A stretch of DNA of 64,000 bases from Gammaproteobacteria bacterium (GTDB lineage: Bacteria > Pseudomonadota > Gammaproteobacteria > Burkholderiales > Burkholderiaceae_B). A program made the position numbers and the translations under genes. The stretch lies in the NCBI GenBank assembly GCA_030832095.1, contig JAURJT010000045.1, forward strand, positions 1-64,000, given 5' to 3'. The notes beneath the pieces were generated by a model, which ran no database searches, had not been told where the DNA came from, and saw only the letters and a program-made list of their open reading frames with translations. This document shows positions 8,385 to 17,944 of this stretch, piece by piece (within the stretch, counting starts at the first letter, position 1; the number at the start of each line of letters is the position of its first letter).

Positions 8385-11300
8385 GTGTAGACGCACCTGC
8401 TTGCTCATCTAATAACCCAGCGGCTTCATCTGAGGCATTTGTAAAGTGACCAAAGAGTTTGAGCGCAGCTGGCAAAATCAACAGCATAAAAATTGTTCCG
8501 GTAGTGATGCCGCCCACGATGACACAGGCGAACGGACGGTTTGTTTCGCTGCCAATGTCTTGCGACAGCGCCGCGGGTAACAGACCAAGACCGGCCATGA
8601 GTGCGGTCATCAGAATTGGACGCAAACGCGATACCGCCCCCTCCAAGATTGCTTCAGCGGTTGACTGACCTTGTCGCAGACGCATGATGACTTCTTCGGC
8701 CATAATGACACTGTTTTGTACCGAGATGCCGGCTACGGCAATGAAGCCGACGGCGGCTGAGACCGATAAATTTAAACCGGCTAGGCCCAGGGCCGCTAGA
8801 CCACCAATCAGTGTGAACGGCAACATACCAATCACCAGGCTTGCCATGCGTAATGAGCGAAATGCCCAAAACAGCAGTGAAAAAATCAAAAGGATTGTGA
8901 ACGGGATGATCACCGTCAGTCGTTTTGCTGCGCGCTGCGAATTTTCAAATTGTCCGCCCCAAGTCAGCTCATAGCCCGGTGGTAGTTTGACCTTATCTTG
9001 CACCTTTTTTTGCGCCTCGGCGACAAAGCTTCCTTGATCTCGTCCGAGTAAATTCATTTTCACAATGACGATACGAGTACCGGCTTCACGCAAGATCCGT
9101 GAGGCGCCTTCCCTCACTTCGACTGAGGCGACATCGCCGAGGGCGATGGTACCTGAACCGTTACCAACCTGAGTGCCAGGAATCTCAAGTTGTAGTGCAG
9201 CAATCGCGTCGATGCTATTACGGTGCTCTCGATCAATTTTTACGACGACATCAAACCGCTTGTCACTGTCATAAAAACTCGTGATTGATGTGCCTGACAT
9301 CGCTTGAGTCACCAAGGCGCTGACATCGCTAACGCTAATGCCATAGCGCGCTAACTTGACTCGATCTGGCACCACCACGACTTCTGATTGACCGCTTAGT
9401 TTGGTGGCTTCAACATCTGTCGCGCCTCGGATACGTTCGATGACTTCAACAATTTCAGCGGCTTTTTCTTCCAGTATTTCTAGGCTTATCCCGCTAATTT
9501 TGGCAACGATTTCTCCTCGAAAGCCTGACAGAGACTCTTCAACATTATCCTGAATCACCTGTGAAAAGTTTGTCATGATCCCTGGGATTGAAGATAAATC
9601 CTTTGACATACTGCTGATTAATGCCTCTTTGTTGGCGAAGCGCCATTGATCACGCGGCTTAAGGTCGACCAGACTCTCAAGATTGTTGGGTCCCTTTGGG
9701 TCTGAGCCATCATCGGGACGCCCGACATGAGAGATCAGGCGCGAAACCTCTGGATAGGCAAGCAGTTTTGCCCTGACGAGTCTTTCGATGTCTTTGGTAT
9801 GCTCAAGCGATGAAGAGGTTGGTAAGGTAATACTCAACCAGATATTGCCTTCGTCTAGCTTGGGCATAAATTCGCTGCCCATTCGCGTCGCCAGCGCAAA
9901 AGCTACGACGACCGGAATGATTGAGAGCAACAGCGCTTTTCGTGCATGACCCATCACCCACACAACGATTTTACGATAGTGGTCTTGCAAGCCGTCTAGC
10001 CAAAGCTTGTGCTTTTCAACCAAGGGGCGGTTGCGCACGACGTAGGCGAGCAGCGTTGGTAAGAGCGTGAATGTTAAGAGCACCGCACCGATGAGTGCAA
10101 AGGTTAACGTTAGCGCAACGGGTGTAAAGATCTTGCCTTCAACGCGCTGAAAGGTAAAGATCGGTACAAAGGCCAAGATGATGATGGCTTTAGAAAATAA
10201 CACCGGTCGCGACATGTCGGTGAGTGTTCGATGTACTGCATGCATCCGCTCAGAGATGGCAGCTGTTGAGTGTGTCTCCTGCTGGGCTGAACTCATTGTT
10301 AAGCGAACCATCAACGCTTCGACAATCACCACTGCGCTGTCAATGATGATGCCAAAGTCGACCGCCCCAAGGGAAATCAGATTGGCCGACACGCCCAATG
10401 CGTTCATCAATATAAAAGCGAAGAGCAGCGAGAGAGGGATAACGGTTGCGACGACAAAAGCGGCTAGCCAACTCGATAAAAAGACAACCAATACGGCGAA
10501 GACAAGCAGCGCGCCCACAATGAGGTTATGCACGACAGTGTGAACGGTAAGGGTGACCAGTTCTGTGCGATCATAAATCGGCACAATTTTCACGCCCACA
10601 GGCAGCTTAGTCTGTAACTCCGTGATCCTGTCTTTAAGTGCTGCGTTAATTTTTGAAGGATTTCCGCCTTTGGTCATCGAGACGATGCCTTCGACGATAC
10701 TGTCTTTTTTGTCAAACCCCACGATCCCGAAACGAGGGCGCTCGGCCTCCTTCACAGTGGCCACATCACCAACGGTAATGGATTGCCCCTGACGGGCGAT
10801 GATCACCACCTTACGGATGTCGTCGAGGGTTGCAAAAAGCCCTGCAGAGCGCACGACAAAGGATTCGTCGCCGTGCTTAATAAGGCCACCCCCAGCGCTG
10901 CTATTTCCATTGCTAACGGCTTGGCTGAGTTGGCCTAGGGTGATCTGATATTTTCGTAACGTCAGTGGATCGATTTCAATATGAAATTCTTTGATCGCTC
11001 CGCCAAAACTCACTACGTCTGCGACACCCGGGGTCATGCGCAACGCTGGCCGGATGATCCAGTCTTGCAAGGTGCGAATTTCGGTTTCAGACAAGCCAGG
11101 CGCGTCAATCGTATAGCGATACACTTCTCCGACCGCCGTCGACAACGGTGCGAGTTGAGGCTGAACCCCGGCCGGAAGAGTGACCGTTGAAAGTTTCTCG
11201 GTCACCTGTTGGCGCGCAAAGTAGTTGTTGGTTCCCTCACTAAAGGTGAGTGTGACGATCGATAGACCCGTCATTGTGACCGAGCGAACATTGATCAGAT

Positions 11301-11532
11301 TCGGCACGCCAGCCATTTCTCGTTCAATCGGTAAAGAAATGGTGCGCTCGATATCTTCTGGCGCCTGGCCAGACATTTGAGAAATCACTCTGACCTGAAC
11401 GTCTTGTACGTCTGGAAACGCCTCAATCGGTAGGTTATTAATGGCATAGCCGCCAAAACCAATCAAGGCTGCGATCAACAGCAAAATAAATAATCGCTGT
11501 GTCATTGCAAAGACAATCAAGCGATCGATCAT
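8377..11532 (-). CDS. czcA: Heavy-metal efflux RND pump, CzcA family
   Basis: A 1051-residue inner-membrane pump with the full RND layout: TM1, periplasmic loop (about residues 35-330), six TMs, second large loop and six C-terminal TMs. The N-terminal LPIEAFPDV and the VDFGIIIDSAVVIVE stretch in TM4 (about residues 390-404) place it in the heavy-metal efflux (HME) class. The Asp/Asp/Glu set there matches the proton-relay residues of divalent-cation pumps of the CzcA/CnrA type; CusA-type Cu/Ag pumps have a different TM4 signature. It overlaps the adaptor stop by 4 bases and the duct gene by 8. The metal (Co, Zn, Cd or Ni) cannot be decided from sequence. Confidence 0.92.
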   Translation of the reverse strand: MIDRLIVFAMTQRLFILLLIAALIGFGGYAINNLPIEAFPDVQDVQVRVISQMSGQAPEDIERTISLPIEREMAGVPNLINVRSVTMTGLSIVTLTFSEGTNNYFARQQVTEKLSTVTLPAGVQPQLAPLSTAVGEVYRYTIDAPGLSETEIRTLQDWIIRPALRMTPGVADVVSFGGAIKEFHIEIDPLTLRKYQITLGQLSQAVSNGNSSAGGGLIKHGDESFVVRSAGLFATLDDIRKVVIIARQGQSITVGDVATVKEAERPRFGIVGFDKKDSIVEGIVSMTKGGNPSKINAALKDRITELQTKLPVGVKIVPIYDRTELVTLTVHTVVHNLIVGALLVFAVLVVFLSSWLAAFVVATVIPLSLLFAFILMNALGVSANLISLGAVDFGIIIDSAVVIVEALMVRLTMSSAQQETHSTAAISERMHAVHRTLTDMSRPVLFSKAIIILAFVPIFTFQRVEGKIFTPVALTLTFALIGAVLLTFTLLPTLLAYVVRNRPLVEKHKLWLDGLQDHYRKIVVWVMGHARKALLLSIIPVVVAFALATRMGSEFMPKLDEGNIWLSITLPTSSSLEHTKDIERLVRAKLLAYPEVSRLISHVGRPDDGSDPKGPNNLESLVDLKPRDQWRFANKEALISSMSKDLSSIPGIMTNFSQVIQDNVEESLSGFRGEIVAKISGISLEILEEKAAEIVEVIERIRGATDVEATKLSGQSEVVVVPDRVKLARYGISVSDVSALVTQAMSGTSITSFYDSDKRFDVVVKIDREHRNSIDAIAALQLEIPGTQVGNGSGTIALGDVASVEVREGASRILREAGTRIVIVKMNLLGRDQGSFVAEAQKKVQDKVKLPPGYELTWGGQFENSQRAAKRLTVIIPFTILLIFSLLFWAFRSLRMASLVIGMLPFTLIGGLAALGLAGLNLSVSAAVGFIAVAGISVQNSVIMAEEVIMRLRQGQSTAEAILEGAVSRLRPILMTALMAGLGLLPAALSQDIGSETNRPFACVIVGGITTGTIFMLLILPAALKLFGHFTNASDEAAGLLDEQAGASTHG

Positions 11533-12722
11533 TGCTTTTCGCCAAGGCTGGCTAAAAACTCTGCCTCAAGAAGTAAGGCACCTTTGGTCACCACTCGTTC
11601 ACCGCCCCGCAGGCCCTCGCCAATGTAACTAAAGTCGACGCCTCGTTTGATTGGCTTCACTCGCTGAAGCGTAAAGTCGCCCGCTGCTTGTTCGACAAAG
11701 ACGTAGGCGTAAAGGCCGCGTGTAATTAAAGCCTGGTTCGGGACACGCACCCCTTGACCATCTGCTTGCAATACCGAGGCGCGAACGAACATCTCAGGTA
11801 GCAGTTTGCCCTCTGGGTTATCCACCCGTGCGAGAACGTTCGCACGCCGAGTGTTAGGGTTGATCGTTTGCCCAAGCTGGATAATTTTTCCGGTAAACGT
11901 TTGATCCGGAAATGCATCGCTTTGGATAGTGACGACGCTACCGAGTTTGACCTTGCTCAATAAGGACTCTGGTAGATCAATACTGACCCAGAGGCGCTTT
12001 GGGTCAGTCACAACAAAAAGAGGCGCTGCGAGATTAGGGTTTATTTCAAGGGCAGGGCTGGCAGTTCGCTCTGTGACCACGCCTTGCAGTGGGCTAGCCA
12101 GACTCACTTGCTGGCCGACGATTTTCAGCCCGTGTGGATTCAAATTTTTGATACGTTGCTCTGCACGTGCAGTTTCTGCTTGAGCCTGAGCATAGTCAGC
12201 CTGAACAGCTTCCCAATCGCGGGTTGAGATCGCTTCACCTGGGACTAAGTCTTTAGCCCGCTTAACCGCGAGTTGCTTGCGCTTTTCGTCTGCGCGCGCT
12301 TTGTTTAGGTCGGCATAGGCTGTCCCGAAGTCGGGCGAGTCAATCACTGCCAAGACTTGCCCTAGGGTGACTGCGTCGCCCGGAGCCACTTTCAGTGCCA
12401 GAATGCGTCCTGAAAAACTCACCCCAATTCTGGCGGTCACCTCTTCATCGTAAGTTACACGTGCGCTGAGCTGCTCAGACAAAGGAATCGGCGTTAGGGG
12501 CAGGCTTTGGGTGTGAAGCATGGCTAACTGCGATGCGCCTGCCACAAAGCGAATACTGCCGGATAGCTCTGCGTGCGCCTGTTGCGCTGACGCGGCAGGG
12601 CTCGGCATATGTTCTATTTTTTGGGGAGACAGACTCCGCCAGCCCGCGTAGGCTAATGCCAAAACCACCAGCAAACCGAATCCGATGAGTTTGCCTTTCT
12701 TGCTAGCTGTAAAACGTGTCAA
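11529..12722 (-). CDS. czcB: RND periplasmic adaptor (membrane fusion protein), CzcB-like
   Basis: About 397 residues: one N-terminal membrane anchor (LIGFGLLVVLALAYAGW), a lipoyl-like half domain (LALKVAPGDAVTLGQVLAVID), an alpha-helical hairpin rich in Ala, Lys and Glu, the second lipoyl half (SPLQGVVTE), and a beta-barrel and membrane-proximal domain. It would bridge the CzcA-like pump and the outer-membrane duct. No His-rich metal-binding N-terminal extension is visible. The TTG at 12722 is preceded by AGGGG and starts just before the anchor; the frame stays open to another TTG at 12824, giving up to 431 residues. Confidence 0.88.
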   Translation of the reverse strand: MTRFTASKKGKLIGFGLLVVLALAYAGWRSLSPQKIEHMPSPAASAQQAHAELSGSIRFVAGASQLAMLHTQSLPLTPIPLSEQLSARVTYDEEVTARIGVSFSGRILALKVAPGDAVTLGQVLAVIDSPDFGTAYADLNKARADEKRKQLAVKRAKDLVPGEAISTRDWEAVQADYAQAQAETARAEQRIKNLNPHGLKIVGQQVSLASPLQGVVTERTASPALEINPNLAAPLFVVTDPKRLWVSIDLPESLLSKVKLGSVVTIQSDAFPDQTFTGKIIQLGQTINPNTRRANVLARVDNPEGKLLPEMFVRASVLQADGQGVRVPNQALITRGLYAYVFVEQAAGDFTLQRVKPIKRGVDFSYIGEGLRGGERVVTKGALLLEAEFLASLGEKQ

Positions 12723-12841
12723 AACAGTTACCCCTGTGATTGTCGCGGATTCTACAGAGAGCAACGCTTCCTTGGGGTTACGGTTTTGTAATGTTTCCAG
12801 GCGTAGACGAATATCACGACGCAAGACTTAAATCTGAGCGG

Positions 12842-12870
12842 TTGTGACTAGAACTAAATGCAACGATAAT
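12842..12870 (+). promoter_or_regulatory. Candidate sigma-70 promoter for Bug gene at 12910
   Basis: TTGTGA (12842-12847), a 17-base spacer and GATAAT (12865-12870) lie about 40 bases before the receptor start. The boxes and spacing fit a sigma-70 promoter; no regulator is known. Confidence 0.5.
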
Positions 12871-12909
12871 TGTGTGCAGGACATCAAACAATAATGATTG
12901 GAGAAAACC

Positions 12910-13887
12910 ATGCGCACTCAAGCCACTCTGGCAAAGTTATTGCTCTCTTGCCTCGCGTTACTGTCTTTGGGTACGCCAGTGGCGGCTCAATCGCCTAGCC
13001 CTAAAAACATCACTATCATTGTGCCTTACGCCACGGGTGGTGCCACCGACATTGTTGCGCGTATGGTGGCACAACAATTAGGCTCGCGATTAGGCGCGCC
13101 CGTGATCGTTGAAAATCGTCAAGGCGGTGGGGGCGTGGTAGGCTGGAATAGCGCTGCACGCGCGAACCCTGACGGCAACACCTTGTTGGCAATGGAGATG
13201 TCTTATTCCATTTCGGCCGGATTGACACCCAATTTGCCTTATGACCCGAAAACAGCGTTCGTGCCGATCAATACCGCCGTGTCGGTCGGTCATGTGCTGG
13301 TGATTAACCCTGGCGTTCCTGCAAAAAACATTAAAGAGTTGATCGCGCTAGCCAAGGCTGATCCCGGAAAATTAAATTTTGGCTCGGGTGGCACGGGCAC
13401 CAATACGCACTTGGGCAGCGAGTTGTTGAAGGCCAAGCTTGGGATTTCGATGACGCACGTTCCGTACCGTGGTGCCGGTGCGGTACTTGCAGATCTGATG
13501 GCTGGACAGGTACAGGTTCTGGTGAGCGCCGTCTCAACGGCCTTACCGTTGGTTCAGGGGGGTAAATTGCGAGCCTTGATGATGATGTCGGATAAACGTT
13601 CAGACGTGTTGCCCGACGTCCCCACGGCAGCCGAAGAAGGTTTCCCGGGGCTCGAAATGAACTACTGGGTTGGGTTTGCTGCCCCGAAAGGAACACCTCT
13701 AGACATTGTCAACAAGTTGAATCAAGAGATCAACGCTGGCCTTCTGACACCTGAGTCTCTTAAACGATTAAAAGAGATGGCCTTTACGCCAGTGGCCAAC
13801 ACGCCCGCCCAAGCTGCCCAGCTGCTTGAGTCTGAAATTGCGCGTTGGTCAGAGTTGATCAAACAGCAAAACATCAAAGCCGAATAG
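12910..13887 (+). CDS. Bug-family tripartite tricarboxylate transporter receptor
   Basis: A 325-residue receptor. The ATG at 12910 is preceded by GGAGA six bases upstream, which decides this start over an upstream in-frame TTG at 12898. The signal peptide ends at VAAQS; the ligand loop is VPYATGGATDIVAR. The usual PDGYT is NPDGNT, a Tyr-to-Asn change that may alter the binding cleft. It is monocistronic, divergent from the metal-efflux operon and convergent with the amidohydrolase gene, so it has no obvious enzyme partner on its own strand. Confidence 0.9.
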   Translation: MRTQATLAKLLLSCLALLSLGTPVAAQSPSPKNITIIVPYATGGATDIVARMVAQQLGSRLGAPVIVENRQGGGGVVGWNSAARANPDGNTLLAMEMSYSISAGLTPNLPYDPKTAFVPINTAVSVGHVLVINPGVPAKNIKELIALAKADPGKLNFGSGGTGTNTHLGSELLKAKLGISMTHVPYRGAGAVLADLMAGQVQVLVSAVSTALPLVQGGKLRALMMMSDKRSDVLPDVPTAAEEGFPGLEMNYWVGFAAPKGTPLDIVNKLNQEINAGLLTPESLKRLKEMAFTPVANTPAQAAQLLESEIARWSELIKQQNIKAE

Positions 13888-13907
13888 CCGCACAACGCTT
13901 ACCAGGT

Positions 13908-13940
13908 CGCAAAGCACCTAAACCGAATGGGTGATTTGCG
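13908..13940. terminator. Stem-loop between convergent genes
   Basis: CGCAAAGCACC (13908-13918) pairs with GGTGATTTGCG (13930-13940) at 10 of 11 positions around an 11-base loop. It lies between the ends of the Bug and amidohydrolase genes. There is no U-run, so it may act as an mRNA 3' end or processing hairpin rather than a classical terminator. Confidence 0.35.
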
Positions 13941-14002
13941 CTGGTTAGGTCAACCGGTATTCAAGCTTGGTCGCAGGTTGTGCCACTCCGATCAGCAACT
14001 AT

Positions 14003-14842
14003 TTAACCAGCAAAGTTCCAGTTATAAATTTTTTGTAGCGAGCCACCCATTAACTGGGTGCGCTCAGCGTCGCTCAGTCTGTCGGTCAGAGTAAACGCGT
14101 CGACGCCTTGCTGATAGGTCAATAGCTCGACGGCACGCGTCCAGTCAGTCCCCCACATGCAGCGCTCCAAGCCATAGGCGTCAAAGATGCGGGCCAGGGG
14201 ATCCCAGATATCTTGATACGGAAATTTTTGCTGAGAAAGTGTACAGGCACCGCTAATCTTGATCACCACATTGTCATGCTGTGCAAGAGACAGGACGGTT
14301 GAGAGTTCGCCAAACGGGTTTGGTGGTGCAGGGAGCTCAAAAGGTTGTTGTAGGCCTAAATGATCAATCACCAGACGAGTGTTAGGATTGCGCGCTGCCA
14401 GTGCTTTAGCTTGTTCAAGACGGCCCCAGCAAAGCAGATTCACAGGCAATGCGTGGCGGGCCGCAGCTGCCAAGACGCGATTGATCCCAGGATCTGCAGC
14501 ATCTTCTGAAACGCCTCGGTTCAGCATAATTCGAATGGCCACGGTGCCCTTGGTGGCTGCCCAAGCGTCGATTGTGTCGACCACTGCCGGATCAGACGGG
14601 TCAACAGGTTTGATCACACGAAAGCGGTTGGGGTACTTTGCATAGACCTCTAACGCATAGCTTGGATCGAATTGGTACATCGTAAAAACAGACACCAAAA
14701 TAGCGGCATCGACACCGACTGCATCCATTGCCGCAACCATGTCGTCGCCGGTCACGGCAGCGGGGCCATGAAGCGTAGCCGCCCAGGGGCGGCCCGGGTG
14801 GTTACGTTCGTAAGCGTGTACTTGTGCGTCGATCTTAATCAT
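14003..14842 (-). CDS. Amidohydrolase-2 family metal-dependent hydrolase (TIM barrel, COG3618 type)
   Basis: A 279-residue TIM-barrel hydrolase. It begins IDAQVHAYERNHPG, where the usual HxH metal motif is reduced to QVH, as in the lactonase branch (2-pyrone-4,6-dicarboxylate or 4-sulfomuconolactone hydrolases). VIDHLGL and CMWGTDWT supply the expected His and terminal Asp. AGGA precedes the ATG. The family hydrolyses lactones or decarboxylates aromatic acids. It is 80 bases downstream of the flavin monooxygenase gene on the same strand, suggesting consecutive steps such as Baeyer-Villiger oxidation followed by lactone opening (inference). Confidence 0.83.
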   Translation of the reverse strand: MIKIDAQVHAYERNHPGRPWAATLHGPAAVTGDDMVAAMDAVGVDAAILVSVFTMYQFDPSYALEVYAKYPNRFRVIKPVDPSDPAVVDTIDAWAATKGTVAIRIMLNRGVSEDAADPGINRVLAAAARHALPVNLLCWGRLEQAKALAARNPNTRLVIDHLGLQQPFELPAPPNPFGELSTVLSLAQHDNVVIKISGACTLSQQKFPYQDIWDPLARIFDAYGLERCMWGTDWTRAVELLTYQQGVDAFTLTDRLSDAERTQLMGGSLQKIYNWNFAG

Positions 14843-14922
14843 TGTTTATCCTGTGAAAATCTGGCCGCGATGGCAAAAAAAGTTAGGTGGCGAGGCAGCA
14901 GATATTCTATTTTGGTGAGTCA

Positions 14923-16695
14923 TCAAATCATTCCGAGTTCTATCGCTTTAATTTGTAGTGCGACATATTTCGAATAGATTCGAGCCTGCGCCAAGGCCCC
15001 GCCCATAAACCATAGGCCTTCTTGCGGTGTGCGGGTCCACATGTTTGCGAGTTCGCCATTGGCCCCAATCCCCCAAACTTGTCCGACACGATCGGCAACT
15101 TCGTCACCCATCAGGCGGCGTACCACCTCTTGTTGTGAGTAGTAGCCCGTTGCCAATACCAATAAGTCTGCCTTTTGAATGGTGCCGTCTTTCATGAGTG
15201 CACCCTCCGGTACAAACTTCTCGATATCGTCGTATTGCAGCAAACCAATCTTGTGATCGATGATGAGGTCAGAGCAACCGGCGTTGAGATAATAGCCACC
15301 ACCGCGCCGGCGATACTTCATCTGATGACCGCTTTCATCTTCGCCCATGTCATACTTAAAGCCGCGCGCCTTGAGTGCGGCAATTAAGTCTTTGTCTAGT
15401 TCAAGCATGCGTTTGGCTGAGGCTTGATACGTACGAATCAGTAAAGGGTAAGTCGTTGCGGTCGCAATCAGATCGCAATCGGCTACAGATGGCCCTTCTT
15501 CATAGAGCGCGTAATTGAGTTTCGCACTTGGGTCGATACTCACAACTGTTGTTGAGCCTCGTTGAATGATGCTGGTATCAGCCCCATTGCTGTATAAGTC
15601 TTGCGCAATATCGTGACCGCTGTTGCCAGTGCCCAGTACCAAGGCTTTTTTACCGCGCCAAGCGACACCGCTTTTAAAGCCATGTGAGTGAAACTTTTCC
15701 CCCGCAAAGTCCTTCAGACCAGGCAAGTCTGGGACGCGTGCGATACCACTTGTTCCGTTCGAAAAAATCACATGGCGCGGATGCATCACCCTTTCACTGC
15801 CGTCTGCGCGTTTGAGCGTCACCGTCCAGCGTTTGGTGCTCGAATCAAAACTGCCCTTGGTAAGTTCAGTCCCGGCCCAGCAATTTAATTCCATGGCCTC
15901 AGCATACATTTCAAGCCAGTTGCCTAGCATGTCTTTGGGCACATATTTGGGATATGTCGGGGGGAAAGGCATGTACGGCAAGTCATTGACGTGGACTTGA
16001 TTATGCAAGGCCAAAGAGTGATAACGCACCCGCCAGTTATCGCCAATCCTTGGATATTTGTCGACCACGAGTGTGTCGATCTTTAGTTGTTTGAGACGCG
16101 CAGCAACCGACAGGCCATTTTGACCGCCGCCCACCACGAGCACCACCGGGTCGCGATCTTCAAAGGCACGCTCTGTCGTACGCTGATCTAGCCAATTGGT
16201 TCCGCCAAAGTTTCGCGAATAGGCATCACCGCTCGGGCGGTTGGCGCCAATCTGTTCTTCGTGGCCTTTCAATTCATCAAGCGTAGTGAGCAGCACCCAC
16301 GCTTGCTCAGGATTGCTCGCTAATAAACGCACGACACCATGACCACGTCCGATTGCAGTTTCAAACTTGAAGATCGCTTCGATGACCTCGATGCCTAAGC
16401 GTCGTACCTTGCGGGGTGCGGTTCGTTCTTTGGCCAGAACAAAGTTTTTAGCTTGTACCTTTGTTTGTGCGCTGGTTAGAAATTCGGCGATAGCCTGCGC
16501 GCCTGCCGCTGGGCGCAGCGTCCAAGAAAAAGCCAAGATGTCACGGTGATGACATTCGGAGGCGAACAAAGCAGCCAATCGACTGACGTCCCCGAGCTGG
16601 AGTCGGGACTCAAAGCTTTTAAGCCATTGTGCTGCTGCGGTGTGCAAGTCTTCAGGCGTATTAAGGGCTGGCGTTGCTAGGGTGGTGTCGTTCAT
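14923..16695 (-). CDS. NTF2/SnoaL-like domain fused to flavin-containing monooxygenase
   Basis: A 590-residue protein. Residues about 15-160 resemble a SnoaL/NTF2-like cone domain. From about 185 comes an FMO/Baeyer-Villiger-type core: FAD loop VVGGGQNGLS, NADPH loop LGTGNSGHDIA, and FAGEKFHSHGF between them, a variant of the FxGxxxHxxxY/F fingerprint. LLVLATGYYSQQ matches the late ATG motif. It should oxygenate an organic substrate with NADPH and O2. The start has GAGACA six bases upstream. It precedes the amidohydrolase gene and is divergent from an alpha/beta-hydrolase gene. Confidence 0.87.
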   Translation of the reverse strand: MNDTTLATPALNTPEDLHTAAAQWLKSFESRLQLGDVSRLAALFASECHHRDILAFSWTLRPAAGAQAIAEFLTSAQTKVQAKNFVLAKERTAPRKVRRLGIEVIEAIFKFETAIGRGHGVVRLLASNPEQAWVLLTTLDELKGHEEQIGANRPSGDAYSRNFGGTNWLDQRTTERAFEDRDPVVLVVGGGQNGLSVAARLKQLKIDTLVVDKYPRIGDNWRVRYHSLALHNQVHVNDLPYMPFPPTYPKYVPKDMLGNWLEMYAEAMELNCWAGTELTKGSFDSSTKRWTVTLKRADGSERVMHPRHVIFSNGTSGIARVPDLPGLKDFAGEKFHSHGFKSGVAWRGKKALVLGTGNSGHDIAQDLYSNGADTSIIQRGSTTVVSIDPSAKLNYALYEEGPSVADCDLIATATTYPLLIRTYQASAKRMLELDKDLIAALKARGFKYDMGEDESGHQMKYRRRGGGYYLNAGCSDLIIDHKIGLLQYDDIEKFVPEGALMKDGTIQKADLLVLATGYYSQQEVVRRLMGDEVADRVGQVWGIGANGELANMWTRTPQEGLWFMGGALAQARIYSKYVALQIKAIELGMI

Positions 16696-16795
16696 GTGTA
16701 TTGTCTCGTGTGATGAGCGAGTTTTGGGTTCGCTTCGTTGTGTTTTTAGTTTAATCTTACTCCAACAAATTTTATTCCTCTAGCCACGATAAAAA

Positions 16796-17944
16796 ATGAT
16801 GACTCCTCTTAGTCCTTCGGTGTTGCCGGCAGGCGTTCGCTCTAGATTCATCCACGATGTGAATGGCATCACCTTTCATGCCCTTGAAGCGGGTTTTGAG
16901 ACCTCAGGCCGTCAGCTGGTCTTGCTTTTACATGGTTTTCCTGAGTTGGCCTACAGTTGGCGCAAGGTAATGGCGCCGCTCGCAGCTGCCGGATATCACG
17001 TGATCGCACCTGATGTGAGAGGGTACGGGCGCAGCGGTGGCACAGAAGTGAAGCATTCGGACGATATGCGCCCATTTGGCTCATTAAACAAGATTAACGA
17101 CATGCTGGCGCTGGTGTCGGCGCTAGGTTACCGCTCAGTCGCTGGGGTGTTCGGCCACGACCAAGGATCGCCGTTAGCCGGTTGGTGTGCGTTGACCCGC
17201 CCGGATGTGTTTAAGTCGGTCATTCTGATGAGTTCGCCGTTTAGAGGGGCACCCGAGTCCTTGCCTTTTAATACGGTGAATGTCCCAGCCCCCGCGACGC
17301 CTGCCGTGCGTATCCACGAAGACCTCGCGCGTCTGACTCCGCCACGTAAATACTATATGAAGTATTACACCCAGCCAGAGGCCAACGACAATATCTGGCA
17401 CCCTAAGCAAGGGCTACATGCCTTTTTGCGCGCTTACTATCATATGAAAAGTGCTGACTGGGTCGCCAATAAACCGTTTCCCTTAACCGCGCTGATCGCA
17501 AGCGAGTGGGAGAAACTGCCTCGCTATTATGTGATGGACTTAGATAAAGATATGGCAGAGTCAGTTGCGCCAGAAATGCCTTCGGCGCAAGAAATTGCGG
17601 CCTGCCATTGGCTGACTGAAGCTGAACTCAGCGTCTACAGCGAAGAGTATGGTCGCACGGGTTTTCAAGGCGGCTTGCAAGGCTATCGAATCGGTGGGCT
17701 TGATCAAGAACTAAAAATCTTTGCTGGCCGCACGATCGATGTACCGTCGTTGTTTATTGGCGGAAAAAGCGATTGGGGCGTTTATCAAACCCCAGGGGGT
17801 CTTGAGTCTGTCGAGCAGACACTGACCACGCAATACAAGGGCACAGTACTGGTTGAGGGCGCAGGTCATTGGGTGCAGCAAGAACAGGCTGAAAAAGTCA
17901 GCAAGATCTTTATCGATTTTTTAGCTGCTGCGTTGTCGCACTAA
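16796..17944 (+). CDS. Alpha/beta-fold hydrolase (epoxide-hydrolase-like)
   Basis: A 382-residue hydrolase with the epoxide hydrolase/haloalkane dehalogenase pattern: oxyanion HGFPEL near residue 47, DVRGYGRS, and the nucleophile elbow GHDQGS with Asp rather than Ser as nucleophile. The C-terminal GAGHW holds the catalytic His. A long cap insertion (about residues 190-300) makes it larger than typical 300-residue members. It is divergent from the flavin monooxygenase gene and its last 24 bases overlap the end of the convergent MFS gene. An epoxide, ester or C-C bond substrate from the same module is likely, but unknown. Confidence 0.85.
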   Translation: MMTPLSPSVLPAGVRSRFIHDVNGITFHALEAGFETSGRQLVLLLHGFPELAYSWRKVMAPLAAAGYHVIAPDVRGYGRSGGTEVKHSDDMRPFGSLNKINDMLALVSALGYRSVAGVFGHDQGSPLAGWCALTRPDVFKSVILMSSPFRGAPESLPFNTVNVPAPATPAVRIHEDLARLTPPRKYYMKYYTQPEANDNIWHPKQGLHAFLRAYYHMKSADWVANKPFPLTALIASEWEKLPRYYVMDLDKDMAESVAPEMPSAQEIAACHWLTEAELSVYSEEYGRTGFQGGLQGYRIGGLDQELKIFAGRTIDVPSLFIGGKSDWGVYQTPGGLESVEQTLTTQYKGTVLVEGAGHWVQQEQAEKVSKIFIDFLAAALSH